A DNA stretch of 45,119 nt from Streptomyces tricolor (GCF_002155905.1 NZ_MUMF01000066.1:1-45119), one strand, 5' to 3'. Numbered from the stretch's first letter, positions 33,507-41,391 are shown. Program-made: numbers and translations. The notes: generated by a model from the sequence alone, not told the origin.

Positions 33507-33542
33507 GATACACCCTGGTTGACACCATGGACAGAGTGTCTC
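33507..33542. promoter_or_regulatory. TetR-type operator in the divergent promoter region
   Basis: Imperfect inverted repeat GATACACCCTG ... CAGAGTGTCTC (9 of 11 pairs, 14-base spacer), containing TTGACA and followed by TCGTAAAG. The right arm, TTGACA and TAAAG match the site at 22447-22480. Confidence 0.7.
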
Positions 33543-33593
33543 GTAAAGTGCGCGTGTCGACCGTCCGGCAATCGAGCACCCAAGGACGCACAC

Positions 33594-33761
33594 ATGGCTG
33601 ACTCGCCCTCCCGTACCGAAGCCGCCGACCACACGCCAGGTCCCACGACGCATCCCGGCATGCCCCGCTGGGTGAAGGTCTTCGGTATCGCCGCCGGATC
33701 CGCGCTGCTGGTGGCGTTCGTGCTCATGCACGCGTTCGGTGGCGGGATGGGTGGCCACTGA
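33594..33761 (+). CDS. Small single-span membrane protein, TetR-divergent
   Basis: 55 residues: a hydrophilic start (MADSPSRTEAADHTPG), one membrane segment (about 26-46, WVKVFGIAAGSALLVAFVLMH) and the end GGGMGGH. ATG 33594 after AAGGA. It is the first gene of the transcript controlled by the TetR-type operator and lies five bases before the next membrane protein. The Met/His tail hints at metal contact; no known family. Confidence 0.75.
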   Translation: MADSPSRTEAADHTPGPTTHPGMPRWVKVFGIAAGSALLVAFVLMHAFGGGMGGH

Positions 33762-33766
33762 ACGCC

Positions 33767-34321
33767 ATGGCCATGAACCCCCGCCTCCGCAAGCTCAACC
33801 TCACCGCACACGTCACCTCCTCGGTCGGCTGGCTCGGCGCTGTCGTCGTGTTCGTCGTCCTCGCTGCCGTGGGTCTTGCCGGCCAGGACCCCCAGAGGGT
33901 GCGCGGTGCCTACCTGGCGATGGAACTGACCGGCTGGTTCGCGCTGGTTCCCCTCAGCCTCGCCTCGCTGTTCACCGGGCTCGTCCAAGCCCTGGGGACG
34001 ACCTGGGGTCTGTTCCGTTACTACTGGGTCGTCATCAAGCTGCTGATCAACGTGGTCGCGACCGCTCTGCTGCTCGTACACATGCAGGTGGTCGGCCATG
34101 TCGCCGACGCCGCGGCCCGGGCCACGCTTTCGAGTGATGACCTGGTAGGGATGAGGATCCAGCTGCTGGCCGACGCCGCCGCGGCCCTCCTCGTGCTGCT
34201 CGTCGCCGTGACGCTGTCGGTGTACAAACCGAAGGGGCTGACCCGTTACGGGTGGCGCAGGCAGCACCAGTCACGGGCGCCGCAGCGGCCGGTCGTCCAG
34301 GAGGATCCGGCGGCCGTCTGA
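33767..34321 (+). CDS. Four-span integral membrane protein (DUF2269-like)
   Basis: 184 residues with four hydrophobic segments (about 12-38, 48-70, 83-105, 130-150). Conserved-looking polar residues inside segments: TAHVTSSVGWLG, LFTGLVQALGTTWGLFRYYW, LLLVHMQVVGHV. The pattern resembles DUF2269-type or haem-binding-like membrane proteins, without a firm match. ATG 33767 or the ATG two codons later. Cotranscribed with the small protein just upstream. Confidence 0.78.
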   Translation: MAMNPRLRKLNLTAHVTSSVGWLGAVVVFVVLAAVGLAGQDPQRVRGAYLAMELTGWFALVPLSLASLFTGLVQALGTTWGLFRYYWVVIKLLINVVATALLLVHMQVVGHVADAAARATLSSDDLVGMRIQLLADAAAALLVLLVAVTLSVYKPKGLTRYGWRRQHQSRAPQRPVVQEDPAAV

Positions 34322-34446
34322 CGATGCGCCGGCGCCCCCGCGCTTGGTACAGCGGCCAGCCGCCGAGGGTGAGCTGCTTCATGCCGTCCGCTCGGTCGAC
34401 GGTGCCGAGCAGGCTCTTCTCCACGTGGCTGAGCGCCGATGAGAAA

Positions 34447-34610
34447 ATCTGGGCCCACGTCAAGCGCAGCTGGCCAACCTCGCCGTCACGGCCCTCGACC
34501 GGCTCGAAACTCTGGTGCGCAATCGGCTCAAGCGCCTTCAGTACCGGCCCGGCACCCTCGACGGCTTCATAGTAGGAACGGGCCTCGCCCTCGACGCCCC
34601 TACGTCACCC
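34447..34610 (+). pseudogene. Remnant of an IS630-type transposase C-terminus
   Basis: Translation gives IWAHVKRS in one frame and, one base later, LANLAVTALDRLETLVRNRL-KRLQYRPGTLDGFIVGTGL in another: the usual end of IS630-family DDE transposases. A frameshift near 34471, no start and no upstream catalytic domain show it is dead. The rest of 34322-34840 contains nothing else I recognise. Confidence 0.65.
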
Positions 34611-34840
34611 TGGCAAGCCGAAGTCAGTATCGGCTTCCTGCTCGCTGGGCTGGTCGTCTCGACCGCCGCCCTCGAAGACGATCGCACCCGGCGCCGAGCC
34701 ACGGGGCCAGCCAGCGCGGTGCAGCTACGCGGTGACGCCGCGCAGACGCATCCACGCCTGATGTGATCTTCCTCCCATCACGGGGTGGGGACGCCTCCGG
34801 CTGGCAATTTCGCTACCAAGCCCGCCTATGGTCCTGAAGC

Positions 34841-35278
34841 GTGATTTCAGGCCAGGTCCGTCGCGGCCACCGCACGGGAGCGTTGCTGATGGCAACGCTC
34901 TTCGCGGTGGTGCTTGCCGTATTCGCGATGCACGCCCTGACCACACATCACCATTCCCACAGCTGCCACGCCGCCGCGATGCCCCTCACTGACGCCGGGG
35001 ACAAGACTCAGCACGCCCACACTGCCGTCGCTCCCGGTGAAGCCACCAAAACACCGGACGGCCCGGACGGCGAATCCCCCTGCGACCACGGCGGAGCCGG
35101 AGACAGCTGCCTGGCGCTGTTGGGCATTGTTGCCGCCTTGCTCGCGTTCGCCCTCAGGCGCGGGATCTCCAACCGCGTCCTCTGCGTGCTCCGCCGATGG
35201 GCAGCACCCGCGCACCGCTGGATCAGCCGCACCGGCGACCCACCGTGCCTACACCGACTTTCGATCCTGCGCTGCTGA
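34841..35278 (+). CDS. Small membrane protein ending LSILRC (module copy 2)
   Basis: 145 residues from GTG 34841. First membrane segment about 14-34 (ALLMATLFAVVLAVFAMHAL), then TTHHHSHSCHAAAMP, a Cys/His-rich loop (SPCDHGGAGDSCLALLG), a second hydrophobic stretch, and the end PCLHRLSILRC. DUF6153-like. It precedes the polytopic His-tail protein by 86 bases, the same pair as at 20945-22323. The HHHSHSCH cluster is a good metal-site candidate. Confidence 0.75.
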   Translation: MISGQVRRGHRTGALLMATLFAVVLAVFAMHALTTHHHSHSCHAAAMPLTDAGDKTQHAHTAVAPGEATKTPDGPDGESPCDHGGAGDSCLALLGIVAALLAFALRRGISNRVLCVLRRWAAPAHRWISRTGDPPCLHRLSILRC

Positions 35279-35364
35279 GAGCTGCACCAACGTGACGCCG
35301 CACCACTGGTGTCGGCGCGCTTCTGCCTGCTCTCACACACCAAGATCTGAAAGGCCTTACCCGC

Positions 35365-36048
35365 GTGACCACCGTTCTCCAGCCCGAGCGCCACCAGACT
35401 CCCCCCTCGAGACATCGCCGCCCTGCCTTCGACAAGAAGTCGCTCCCGGCTCGCTACAGCGGCCAGATGCTCTACTTCATGGGCGCCGCCCTGATCGCCG
35501 GCGCCGTCGTCCACTACCCGATCGATCCGTCGCTGTACACGATCATCTGCGTCGTCGGCGCCTTCGTGTTCCTCCTCGGCACCATCGTCAACGAGTTCGT
35601 GCTGGCCGATGAGCGTCCGGCGCTGAGCCAGGCAGTCTCGCTGGTCGCGTTCTCCCTGCTGCTGTCCTTCGGTGTCGGCCTGGTCGGCGGCGGCATCCAG
35701 CACTTCGAGCAGTTCCCCGAGCGCAGTGCCTGGATGACCCCCATCGGCCTGCTCATGTCGTACGTCGCGTTCGTCGCCAAGGACTCCAAGGGCCGCTGGC
35801 GGCACCTCGTCAGCCCGTTCGCGGCAGGCGTCGTCGTCCTCTCGGCCCTCACCTGGCTGGGCATGAACGCCCTCGCCGGCACCATCAGCTCCGATGGCCA
35901 CAGCCACGATCACGGCTCCACGACCCAGACGCCCGCAGAGCAGGACCAGCCCTCCGCAGAGCAGGACCAGACTCCCGTTGAGCAGGACCGGCCGGCCGAG
36001 GCCCCCGCGGAGCCGGCAGAGGATGGTCATACGTCCCATAGCCACTGA
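35365..36048 (+). CDS. Polytopic membrane protein with His/Glu-rich tail (module copy 2)
   Basis: 227 residues from GTG 35365 (AAAGG upstream). About five membrane segments (GQMLYFMGAALIAGAVVH, FVFLLGTIVNEFVLA, AVSLVAFSLLLSFGVGLV and others) with conserved GAVVHYPIDP and GGGIQHFEQFPE, then a tail with DGHSHDHGS, three EQDQ-type repeats and EDGHTSHSH. Close homologue of the 20945-21682 protein across the membrane part. No family name known to me. A hairpin follows the stop. Confidence 0.8.
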   Translation: MTTVLQPERHQTPPSRHRRPAFDKKSLPARYSGQMLYFMGAALIAGAVVHYPIDPSLYTIICVVGAFVFLLGTIVNEFVLADERPALSQAVSLVAFSLLLSFGVGLVGGGIQHFEQFPERSAWMTPIGLLMSYVAFVAKDSKGRWRHLVSPFAAGVVVLSALTWLGMNALAGTISSDGHSHDHGSTTQTPAEQDQPSAEQDQTPVEQDRPAEAPAEPAEDGHTSHSH

Positions 36049-36066
36049 CTCGTAGCCGTTCTCGCG

Positions 36067-36101
36067 GGCCTACGCGTGGACCCACGCTGGGCTCGTAGGC
36101 C
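36067..36101. terminator. Long hairpin after module copy 2
   Basis: GGCCTACG pairs with CGTAGGCC, and inside it CGTGG pairs with CCACG, 19 bases after the stop at 36048. No T-run, as usual in high-GC actinobacteria. Confidence 0.6.
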
Positions 36102-36480
36102 ACTCATGGCGCCTGCGCTTGCCGTCGGCGGGCTCGGGGATGTGGCGTGCTCCTGCGAGCGCGCAGCTCGGCGAGGCGTTCCTCCAGACGTCTCCTCGCT
36201 GGTGATCTTCCCCAGCTCGCCGCGGCGGGTGGGCCCTTGATCAAGGACATGGCCTGGTCGGCTGCCTGGCGACCGCCGGGGTGGCGGCTTCTTCCGTGGA
36301 GCGGGCCACGCGGAGACCAAGGCTTCCCGGACAGTGCGCCGATTAATGCAATGCGCCTGGGCCTGCTCATCAGCCATGAATTCCACCTGCACGCGGCGGC
36401 GGTAGCCGCCCCTCACATGTGATCGACGATCTCCCTGAGAACCCCGGAGCGACCGCCCGGTGACTGTGCTAGCCGACCTT
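36102..36480. other. Non-coding stretch with possible transposase debris
   Basis: No intact gene. On the minus strand a short piece (CINRRTVREALVSAWPAPRK, about 36285-36350) resembles the N-terminal HTH region of IS21-type transposases, but the frame breaks at once on both sides. Weak evidence only. Confidence 0.3.
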
Positions 36481-36509
36481 GATCGTTCTCGCCGACAACC
36501 GCTGTACCG

Positions 36510-36755
36510 ATGTTCAAGGCCGAGCACGGCGGCCGGCCGCCGGTCATCACCGACGACATGCTGCACACCGTGCTCCGCCGGCGGGCGAACCGGCGAGTCC
36601 GTGGAGCAGATCCAGCCCGACCTGATCATCTCCACCGGCAAGCTCAAGGGTCAGAACCCCTCCATCGCCGGCATCTGCCGGGCGATCACGCCAAGCGCGA
36701 GGCATACCCCGAAGCCGTCGATCAGGCCCACGCCGACTTCGCCGCCCTCCAGGTC
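36510..36755 (+). pseudogene. Remnant of a serine recombinase/resolvase C-terminus
   Basis: Pieces in two frames join into one helix-turn-helix region: AEHGGRPPVITDDMLHTVL-RRRA, then shifted GESVEQIQPDLIISTGKLKG-QNPSIAGICRAI, then back to EAYPEAVDQAHADFAALQ. The GGRPPVI...L..R..GESV pattern is that of the DNA-binding tail of resolvase-type recombinases. Two frameshifts and no catalytic domain: a dead fragment. Confidence 0.5.
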
Positions 36756-36959
36756 GGCGAACTCCCCAGGCAGCTCATCCTGACCGAACGTCACTCTGAC
36801 TACCACATCTGGTGGGTGGTGCCGGGGTCGTCCCGCCACCGGCGTATGAGGGCACCGACAGACTCATGGTCGAGGCCGAGCACGGCGGACGAAGCGGAGG
36901 AACAATGCGCACGAGATCCGCGCAGACCTCGTACAGCGGCCTGGACGGGTCGTCTCGCA

Positions 36960-37116
36960 GCCGGGTGCCGACACGCGCCCGTGCTGCTCTCGCCCGGCCG
37001 CGGCCACGGCACGCACCATGGGCAGGACGGGGGCGATGCCGATTCCGCCGGCGATGAACAAGTAGTCGTCCGTCAGGACAGGCGGGAACCTGTTGCGCGG
37101 CCTTTTGATCCCGGGC
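36960..37116 (-). pseudogene. Remnant of a ferredoxin-type oxidoreductase (FNR/VanB-like) domain
   Basis: The minus strand reads PRNRFPPVLTDDYLFIAGGI-GIAPVLPMVRAVAAAG, the start of the NAD-binding domain of phthalate/vanillate reductase-type enzymes (GGIGIxPxLPM). Sequence similarity stops on both sides: downstream it decays, upstream it abuts the end of the lytic transglycosylase gene. A fragment about 50 codons long. Confidence 0.55.
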
Positions 37117-37120
37117 TGGT

Positions 37121-37822
37121 CTAGTACCAGTTGTTGGCCTGCCAGAACTGCCAGGCGCCGCAGGGGCCGTCGTAGCGGCTGTTCATGTAGTTCAGGCCCC
37201 ACTTGATCTGGGTGGCCGGGTTGGTCGCCCAGTCGGCGCCGGCGGAGGACATCTTGGAGCCTGGCAGCGCTTGCATGAGGCCGTAGGCGTCGGATGTGGG
37301 GTTGTCTGCCTGGTAGTTCCAGCTGGACTCGCGCTCCACGATGTCGCTGAAGCACTGCCACTGGTCGGCGGGCACCATCTGGCGTGCCATCGCCTGCACC
37401 TCTGCGACGGTGTATGTGCTCTGGACCGGGAAAGAGGAGGAATCACGGGCCGAGCGGCTGACGGCCTCCTGCTGGGCCTCCTCCCGCTCCTTGGCGAGCT
37501 TCTCCGCCGCAGCCTTCTTCTCCGCAGCGTCCTTCTTGGCCGCAGCATCCTCGGCCGCCTGCCTGCGCGCAGCCTCTTCCGCGGACTTCTTCGTCGCGGC
37601 GTCCGCCGAGACGGCCTGGGCGTCGGCCTGCTGGACCAGCGAGCCGACCTGGACCTGGGCCTGCTGGCCCGCGGGTATGTCCGAGAGGAGGGTCGCGTCG
37701 GCCGCGGTCGCATCGAAGTCGTTCGACGACTGCGCGGTGTTGCCCGAGGCAATTCCCGCGACGGCGCCGACGGTGGTGACCGCGGTGGCGGACACCACGG
37801 CGAATCCCCGGATCCGGCTCAC
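37121..37822 (-). CDS. Secreted lytic transglycosylase-like protein (SLT fold)
   Basis: 233 residues from GTG 37822, which follows GGAAGG; an ATG six codons upstream is possible. Signal segment about 1-28 (VSRIRGFAVVSATAVTTVGA), an Ala/Lys/Glu-rich coiled coil (about 70-130), then a C-terminal goose-lysozyme-like domain: CFSDIVERESSWNYQADNP with the catalytic Glu in ERESSW, AYGLMQALPGSKM, QIKWGLNYMNSRYDGPCGAW. Typical Streptomyces wall hydrolase. It ends at a junction with gene debris but its own end (WQANNWY) is normal. 125 bases downstream of the NlpC/P60 gene, same strand. Confidence 0.9.
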   Translation of the reverse strand: MSRIRGFAVVSATAVTTVGAVAGIASGNTAQSSNDFDATAADATLLSDIPAGQQAQVQVGSLVQQADAQAVSADAATKKSAEEAARRQAAEDAAAKKDAAEKKAAAEKLAKEREEAQQEAVSRSARDSSSFPVQSTYTVAEVQAMARQMVPADQWQCFSDIVERESSWNYQADNPTSDAYGLMQALPGSKMSSAGADWATNPATQIKWGLNYMNSRYDGPCGAWQFWQANNWY

Positions 37823-37947
37823 ACGTTTTCCTTCCGACATCGTCCGCTTCGCGCGGGGTGACCTCGCGGGCGCGATCGCGCCTCTGCCGCTGGCCTCCGC
37901 TGCTGACAGGTCAGCAGAAGTTCCTTGGGCGGTGCGGGTGGTGGGGC

Positions 37948-38973
37948 TCAGGGCCTGCTGGCGGCGAAGAACGGCATGGAGTCCAACGGGACGATCTCCA
38001 CGTTCTTTCCGGTACGCGGCGCGTGGATGGCCTTGCCGTTGCCGACGTACATGCCGTTGTGCTGGTTGTCGTTGTACCAGTAGATGATGTCGCCCGGCTG
38101 CAGATCGGACTTGGCCACTTTGCGGCCGACGTCGTACTGCTGCTTGACGGTGCGCGGCAGCGAGACGCCCGCCGCGCGCCATGAGGCGCCGGTCAGGCCC
38201 GAGCAGTCGTAGGAGTTGGGTCCGGTGGATCCCCACTCGTAGGGCTTGCCGAGCTGGGCGTACGCGAAGTCGAGCGCGACCTTGGCGCGGCCGCTGGCCG
38301 GGCCGTTGTAGGTGGCGGCGGAGTCGCTGGCGCCCGCGGCGGCGTCCTCGCGCTCCTGGTCGGCTTCCATCTTGGCGCGCTGGGCGGCGGTCAGGCTGTT
38401 GAGGAGCTTGCGGGCCTTGGCGAGCTTGCCCTGGACCTCGTCCTTCTTCTCCTTGGCCTTCGCTCGCGTCTCCTGCAGGTCCTGCAGCTGCTCCTGGACG
38501 GTCGCGCGTTCCTGCGCGAGTTCGCGCTGCATGTTCTGCATCGCCCGCAGGGCGTCGGCCTGTCGGCTGCTCGTGCGGTCGAGCATCTCGGCCTGGTGGA
38601 GATAGTCGTCCGGGTCGCCGGAGAGGAAGAGCTCCACGCTCGGATCGATGCCGCCGCTGCGGTACTGCGCCGCCGCCAACGGGCCTATCTTCTCGCGCAG
38701 TTCGTTGATCTCCTGCTGCTTGCGGGCCAGGCGCTCCCGCGCGCGTTCGGCTTCGCGCTGCAGCTCCTTCTGCTTCTCACGGATGCCGTTGTACTCCTCG
38801 GTGGGAGCCTCGGCCTCCTCGTAGAGCAGCTCGACTTGCTTGCGCACCTCGTCCACCGTGGGCTTGGGCGCCGCCTGGCTCTGCGTCGGCAGGAGGCTGA
38901 CCGCGCCGGCCGCCATGCCGATGGTGGCTATTCGGGCGCGGCTGGGCGGCTTCGGCCTACGGTGCGTTCCCAT
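37948..38973 (-). CDS. NlpC/P60 (C40) cell-wall endopeptidase
   Basis: 341 residues: signal peptide to about 35 (GAVSLLPTQSQAAPKP), a long coiled coil (about 40-205), and the C40 domain with catalytic Cys257 (YDCSGLT), His305 (QHNGMYVG) and His317 (AIHAPRTG). RipA/RpfA-partner-type D,L-endopeptidase that cuts stem peptides. ATG 38973 with AAGGAG upstream. A CTAA/TTAG-type motif lies 152 bases upstream. The 38974-39187 gap contains hairpins but no riboswitch I can confirm. Confidence 0.94.
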   Translation of the reverse strand: MGTHRRPKPPSRARIATIGMAAGAVSLLPTQSQAAPKPTVDEVRKQVELLYEEAEAPTEEYNGIREKQKELQREAERARERLARKQQEINELREKIGPLAAAQYRSGGIDPSVELFLSGDPDDYLHQAEMLDRTSSRQADALRAMQNMQRELAQERATVQEQLQDLQETRAKAKEKKDEVQGKLAKARKLLNSLTAAQRAKMEADQEREDAAAGASDSAATYNGPASGRAKVALDFAYAQLGKPYEWGSTGPNSYDCSGLTGASWRAAGVSLPRTVKQQYDVGRKVAKSDLQPGDIIYWYNDNQHNGMYVGNGKAIHAPRTGKNVEIVPLDSMPFFAASRP

Positions 38974-39124
38974 CGTGGGCTGACTCCTTAGCGCGTCTGT
39001 GGACCGAGCGACGGGTTTTGGCCGTCGGGCCGACGCCAGTCAGCTTCGGCACTGTCCCGCGGACCCGACGCTGGGCACAGGCCCCAGCCCGCGCCCAGCG
39101 CCGTATTCATCGAGCGGGTTAGAA

Positions 39125-39139
39125 CTTAGTAGCTTCGTA
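39125..39139. promoter_or_regulatory. CTAAGT-N3-TTAGTA-type operator candidate, NlpC/P60 gene
   Basis: CTTAGTAGCTTCGTA, matching 10 of the 12 fixed positions, between the M56 gene end and the NlpC/P60 gene. Confidence 0.5.
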
Positions 39140-39187
39140 ATACGCACCGCAAGTGAGACTGGGTCACACCAGCCTCACCAGTAGCGG

Positions 39188-40099
39188 TCAGCCGAGTCCG
39201 GGCGGGCAGGCGACCAGCAGCGGCAGCAGCGGCACCGTCAGGGCGGCCGCAGCCACGGAGCCCCACAGGGCGGGATGCGCGGTCTTGCGCGGGCCGAGGA
39301 CACGCTTCAGGCGGATCAGAGCGCTCTGACCACCCGCCGCCAGGGCACCCTTCGGCGTCCGGGCCGCCGCCATCTCGTACATCGCGGTGGCCAGCGCCTC
39401 GTGGGAGTGGCTGCGCAGCGCGCGGTCGTCGGCGATCATCTCCAGCAGCAACGCCGTCTGCTCCCGGGCGTGGCGGGCCAGCGGCACCCACCGGAAGACG
39501 GAGTAGAAGGCCTCCACCGTGGCCAGGACCAGGTGGTGGCGGCCCGCGATATGGGCCTGCTCGTGCTCCAGCACGGCGCCGAGCTGCTCGGGTGTCAGAT
39601 GGCGCACAGCCGCATCGCTGATCACGATCCGGGGATCGCGGCCCGGCAGACAGTAGGCGGCGGGAGTGTCGTACGGCAGGACGGTGGCGCACAGACGGGC
39701 CGAGTGCCGGCCCACCAGGTCGACGGCTTCCCGGTGTTCGCTCCGCACGCGACGGGCTCGTACGACATGGAAGGCGAAGCTCGCGACGAGGGCGATCCCG
39801 ATGGCGGCCGGAACGCCGACGGCCAAACGGGCCGCGATTTCGGGATCGGGCCGACCCACTCCCACATCCAGCCCGCAGGCGTGCAGCAGGCCGACCATGC
39901 CCGCGTGCAGGTGCTCGGCCGGCATGGCCAGGCTGGCCGCGGAGAGCGCGGCCCCGAACGAGAACGAGACGGCCAGGGCATGCCACACCGCCGCCGCCAA
40001 GGCCGGCGCCCGATGCGGCCAGTCGGCGCGCAGGAGCAGGTACGGGGCAGCGAAGCCCACCGCCGCCGTGTAGCCGACAAGGGCGGGCGCGGCGTTCAC
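39188..40099 (-). CDS. M56 family metallopeptidase (copy 2)
   Basis: 303 residues. Membrane segments at about 5-22, 35-55, 95-112 and 275-298; protease motif EHEQAHIAGRHH (HExxH, 179-183) with DDRALRSHSH downstream as further metal/active-site residues. GTG 40099 overlaps the BlaI stop (GTGA). Complete, unlike copy 1. Partner protease of the upstream repressor; the sensed signal is unknown. Confidence 0.93.
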   Translation of the reverse strand: MNAAPALVGYTAAVGFAAPYLLLRADWPHRAPALAAAVWHALAVSFSFGAALSAASLAMPAEHLHAGMVGLLHACGLDVGVGRPDPEIAARLAVGVPAAIGIALVASFAFHVVRARRVRSEHREAVDLVGRHSARLCATVLPYDTPAAYCLPGRDPRIVISDAAVRHLTPEQLGAVLEHEQAHIAGRHHLVLATVEAFYSVFRWVPLARHAREQTALLLEMIADDRALRSHSHEALATAMYEMAAARTPKGALAAGGQSALIRLKRVLGPRKTAHPALWGSVAAAALTVPLLPLLVACPPGLG

Positions 40100-40479
40100 G
40101 AGTCCGCCTCGGCCTGGCCCGCCTGGCGTCCCGTGTTCCGCAGGGCCTTGCGCAGGGCGGCCTGCTCCTCGTCGGACATGTTCTCCACGAAGGCGACCAG
40201 CGCGGCCCGGCGGTCCTTGCTCTCTCCCAAACCGTCCTCCATGAGCGCGGCGGCGTACGCCTCGCGGCTGCGCACCGGCGAGTACAGCCAGGCCCGGCCC
40301 TGCTTGCCACGCAGCAGCCAGCCCTTGCCGTACAGGATGTTGGTGACGGTCATCACCGTGGTGTACGCGACGGGGCGATTCCTGTTGATGTCATCGACTA
40401 TCTCGCGCACCGTCGCCGGACGGTTCCACGTCCAGAGACGATCCATGATTTCCGCTTCAAGATCCCCGAGCCGCCGCAT
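40096..40479 (-). CDS. BlaI/MecI/CopY family repressor (copy 2)
   Basis: 127 residues from ATG 40479: MRRLGDLEAEIMDRLWTWNRPATVREIVDDI, AYTTVMTVTNILYGKGWLLR and GRAWLYSPV, then helices ending EADS. Winged-helix repressor working with the adjoining M56 protease. It differs strongly from copy 1, so may bind a different operator. It follows the CopZ-like gene by 83 bases and may be read from the same copper-controlled promoter; a TAGTAGT half-site lies upstream at about 40519. Confidence 0.93.
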   Translation of the reverse strand: MRRLGDLEAEIMDRLWTWNRPATVREIVDDINRNRPVAYTTVMTVTNILYGKGWLLRGKQGRAWLYSPVRSREAYAAALMEDGLGESKDRRAALVAFVENMSDEEQAALRKALRNTGRQAGQAEADS

Positions 40480-40562
40480 GGCCCTGACTTCCCTTCGCCA
40501 CCGAATACGCAAGGCCATAGTAGTCGGCCGCAAGGGCAGTCTTTCGGGACGGAGGCGGAACC

Positions 40563-40772
40563 TCATACTCGGCCGGTGAGTTCGTAGCCCGCCTCGTCGA
40601 TCGCCTCGCGTATCCGCGAATCGTCGAGCGGTGTGGTGGACGTCACGGTGACGCGGCCCGTGGGGACGTCGACCTGCACGTCGACGACGGTTTCGAGCGC
40701 TGAGACCTCCTGCTTCACGGCGTTCTCGGTCATGCCGGACACGTGATATTCGGTGGTCAGTAGGTCGGGCAC
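40563..40772 (-). CDS. CopZ-like heavy-metal-associated protein lacking its CxxC
   Basis: 69 residues from GTG 40772 behind GGAGGGGAGG. The fold of a HMA copper chaperone is evident (TTEYHVSGMT, VSALETVVDVQVDVPTGRVT, IREAIDEAGYEL), but where GMTCGHCENAV is expected the sequence is GMTENAV: the four residues CGHC are missing as a clean 12-base deletion at 40727/40728. Without them it should not bind Cu(I) in the usual way. It is directly behind a copper operator. Possible outcomes: lost function, altered role, or a sequence error. Confidence 0.85.
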   Translation of the reverse strand: MPDLLTTEYHVSGMTENAVKQEVSALETVVDVQVDVPTGRVTVTSTTPLDDSRIREAIDEAGYELTGRV

Positions 40773-40791
40773 GATGCCTCCCCTCCGGGTT

Positions 40792-40814
40792 GTCATACCC
40801 TGGGTGGGTATGAC
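40792..40814. promoter_or_regulatory. CsoR/RicR-type copper operator, divergent
   Basis: Perfect 9-bp inverted repeat GTCATACCC / GGGTATGAC around five bases; core TACCC-N5-GGGTA. TATGAC at each edge can be the -10 for the copZ-like gene (minus) and the DUF6153-like gene (plus). Confidence 0.87.
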
Positions 40815-40883
40815 GTCTCCGTGTCTACTCCGGTTGGTCCCCGGGATGCAAGCGACCGCTGATCCATGCCTAGGATGAGGCCC

Positions 40884-41300
40884 GTGACCCGCCTCCGACA
40901 GTTCATGCGACCGCACTCGATGGTGCGGTCTTTTGGGCTGCTCGTGTGGGCTGTGCTCTTGGGGCTGCTCGGTATGCACGGGCTCGGGCCGGTTTCCGGT
41001 GCCGCCGCTGCCATGTCCGGGCATGACCGGGCGGCTGTGGTCGCGCATACGGACGTCATGGCGTCGATGCCGGGCGGATGCGATCACGGCGACGGTGGCT
41101 GTACTGGCCACACGGCCCATGCGGATCCCACGTGCGCCTCGGCGTCAGTCGGCGGGGCTCCGGCGATGGTGCCGACGCTGCTCCCTGACGTGGTGGCGTG
41201 TGCCGAACCGGGGGAGACACGTACGTCTCCTGACGGCAGCGGTCCCGACGGCGGTCGCGCCCCGCCCTCACTCTCCGAACTCCAGCTCCTGCGGATATAG
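40884..41300 (+). CDS. Small membrane protein ending LQLLRI (DUF6153-like)
   Basis: 138 residues from GTG 40884. TAGGAT at 40871-40876 is a good -10 placing the transcript start at the GTG, i.e. a leaderless mRNA; ATGs at 40866 and 40875 are in frame. Membrane segment about 16-34 (GLLVWAVLLGLLGMHGL), then MSGHDRAAVVAHTDVMASMP, Cys/His-rich GGCDHGDGGCTGHTAHADPT-C, and the end LSELQLLRI. Controlled by the divergent copper operator and followed by a DUF305 lipoprotein gene: a copper-responsive pair like 13505-15604. Confidence 0.78.
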   Translation: MTRLRQFMRPHSMVRSFGLLVWAVLLGLLGMHGLGPVSGAAAAMSGHDRAAVVAHTDVMASMPGGCDHGDGGCTGHTAHADPTCASASVGGAPAMVPTLLPDVVACAEPGETRTSPDGSGPDGGRAPPSLSELQLLRI

Positions 41301-41391
41301 AGCGGCCCGCGCGTCGCCGCATACCCACTTCTGTGGACGCGGCGAGGTGCCTCGGCATGTCCTTCGCAGATCCGAACTCAGGAGCTCAACC

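Noticed and set aside
38974..39120. Possible c-di-AMP (ydaO) riboswitch before the NlpC/P60 gene
   Set aside because: Such genes often have one in actinobacteria, and there are GC hairpins here, but I could not find the conserved ydaO core segments.
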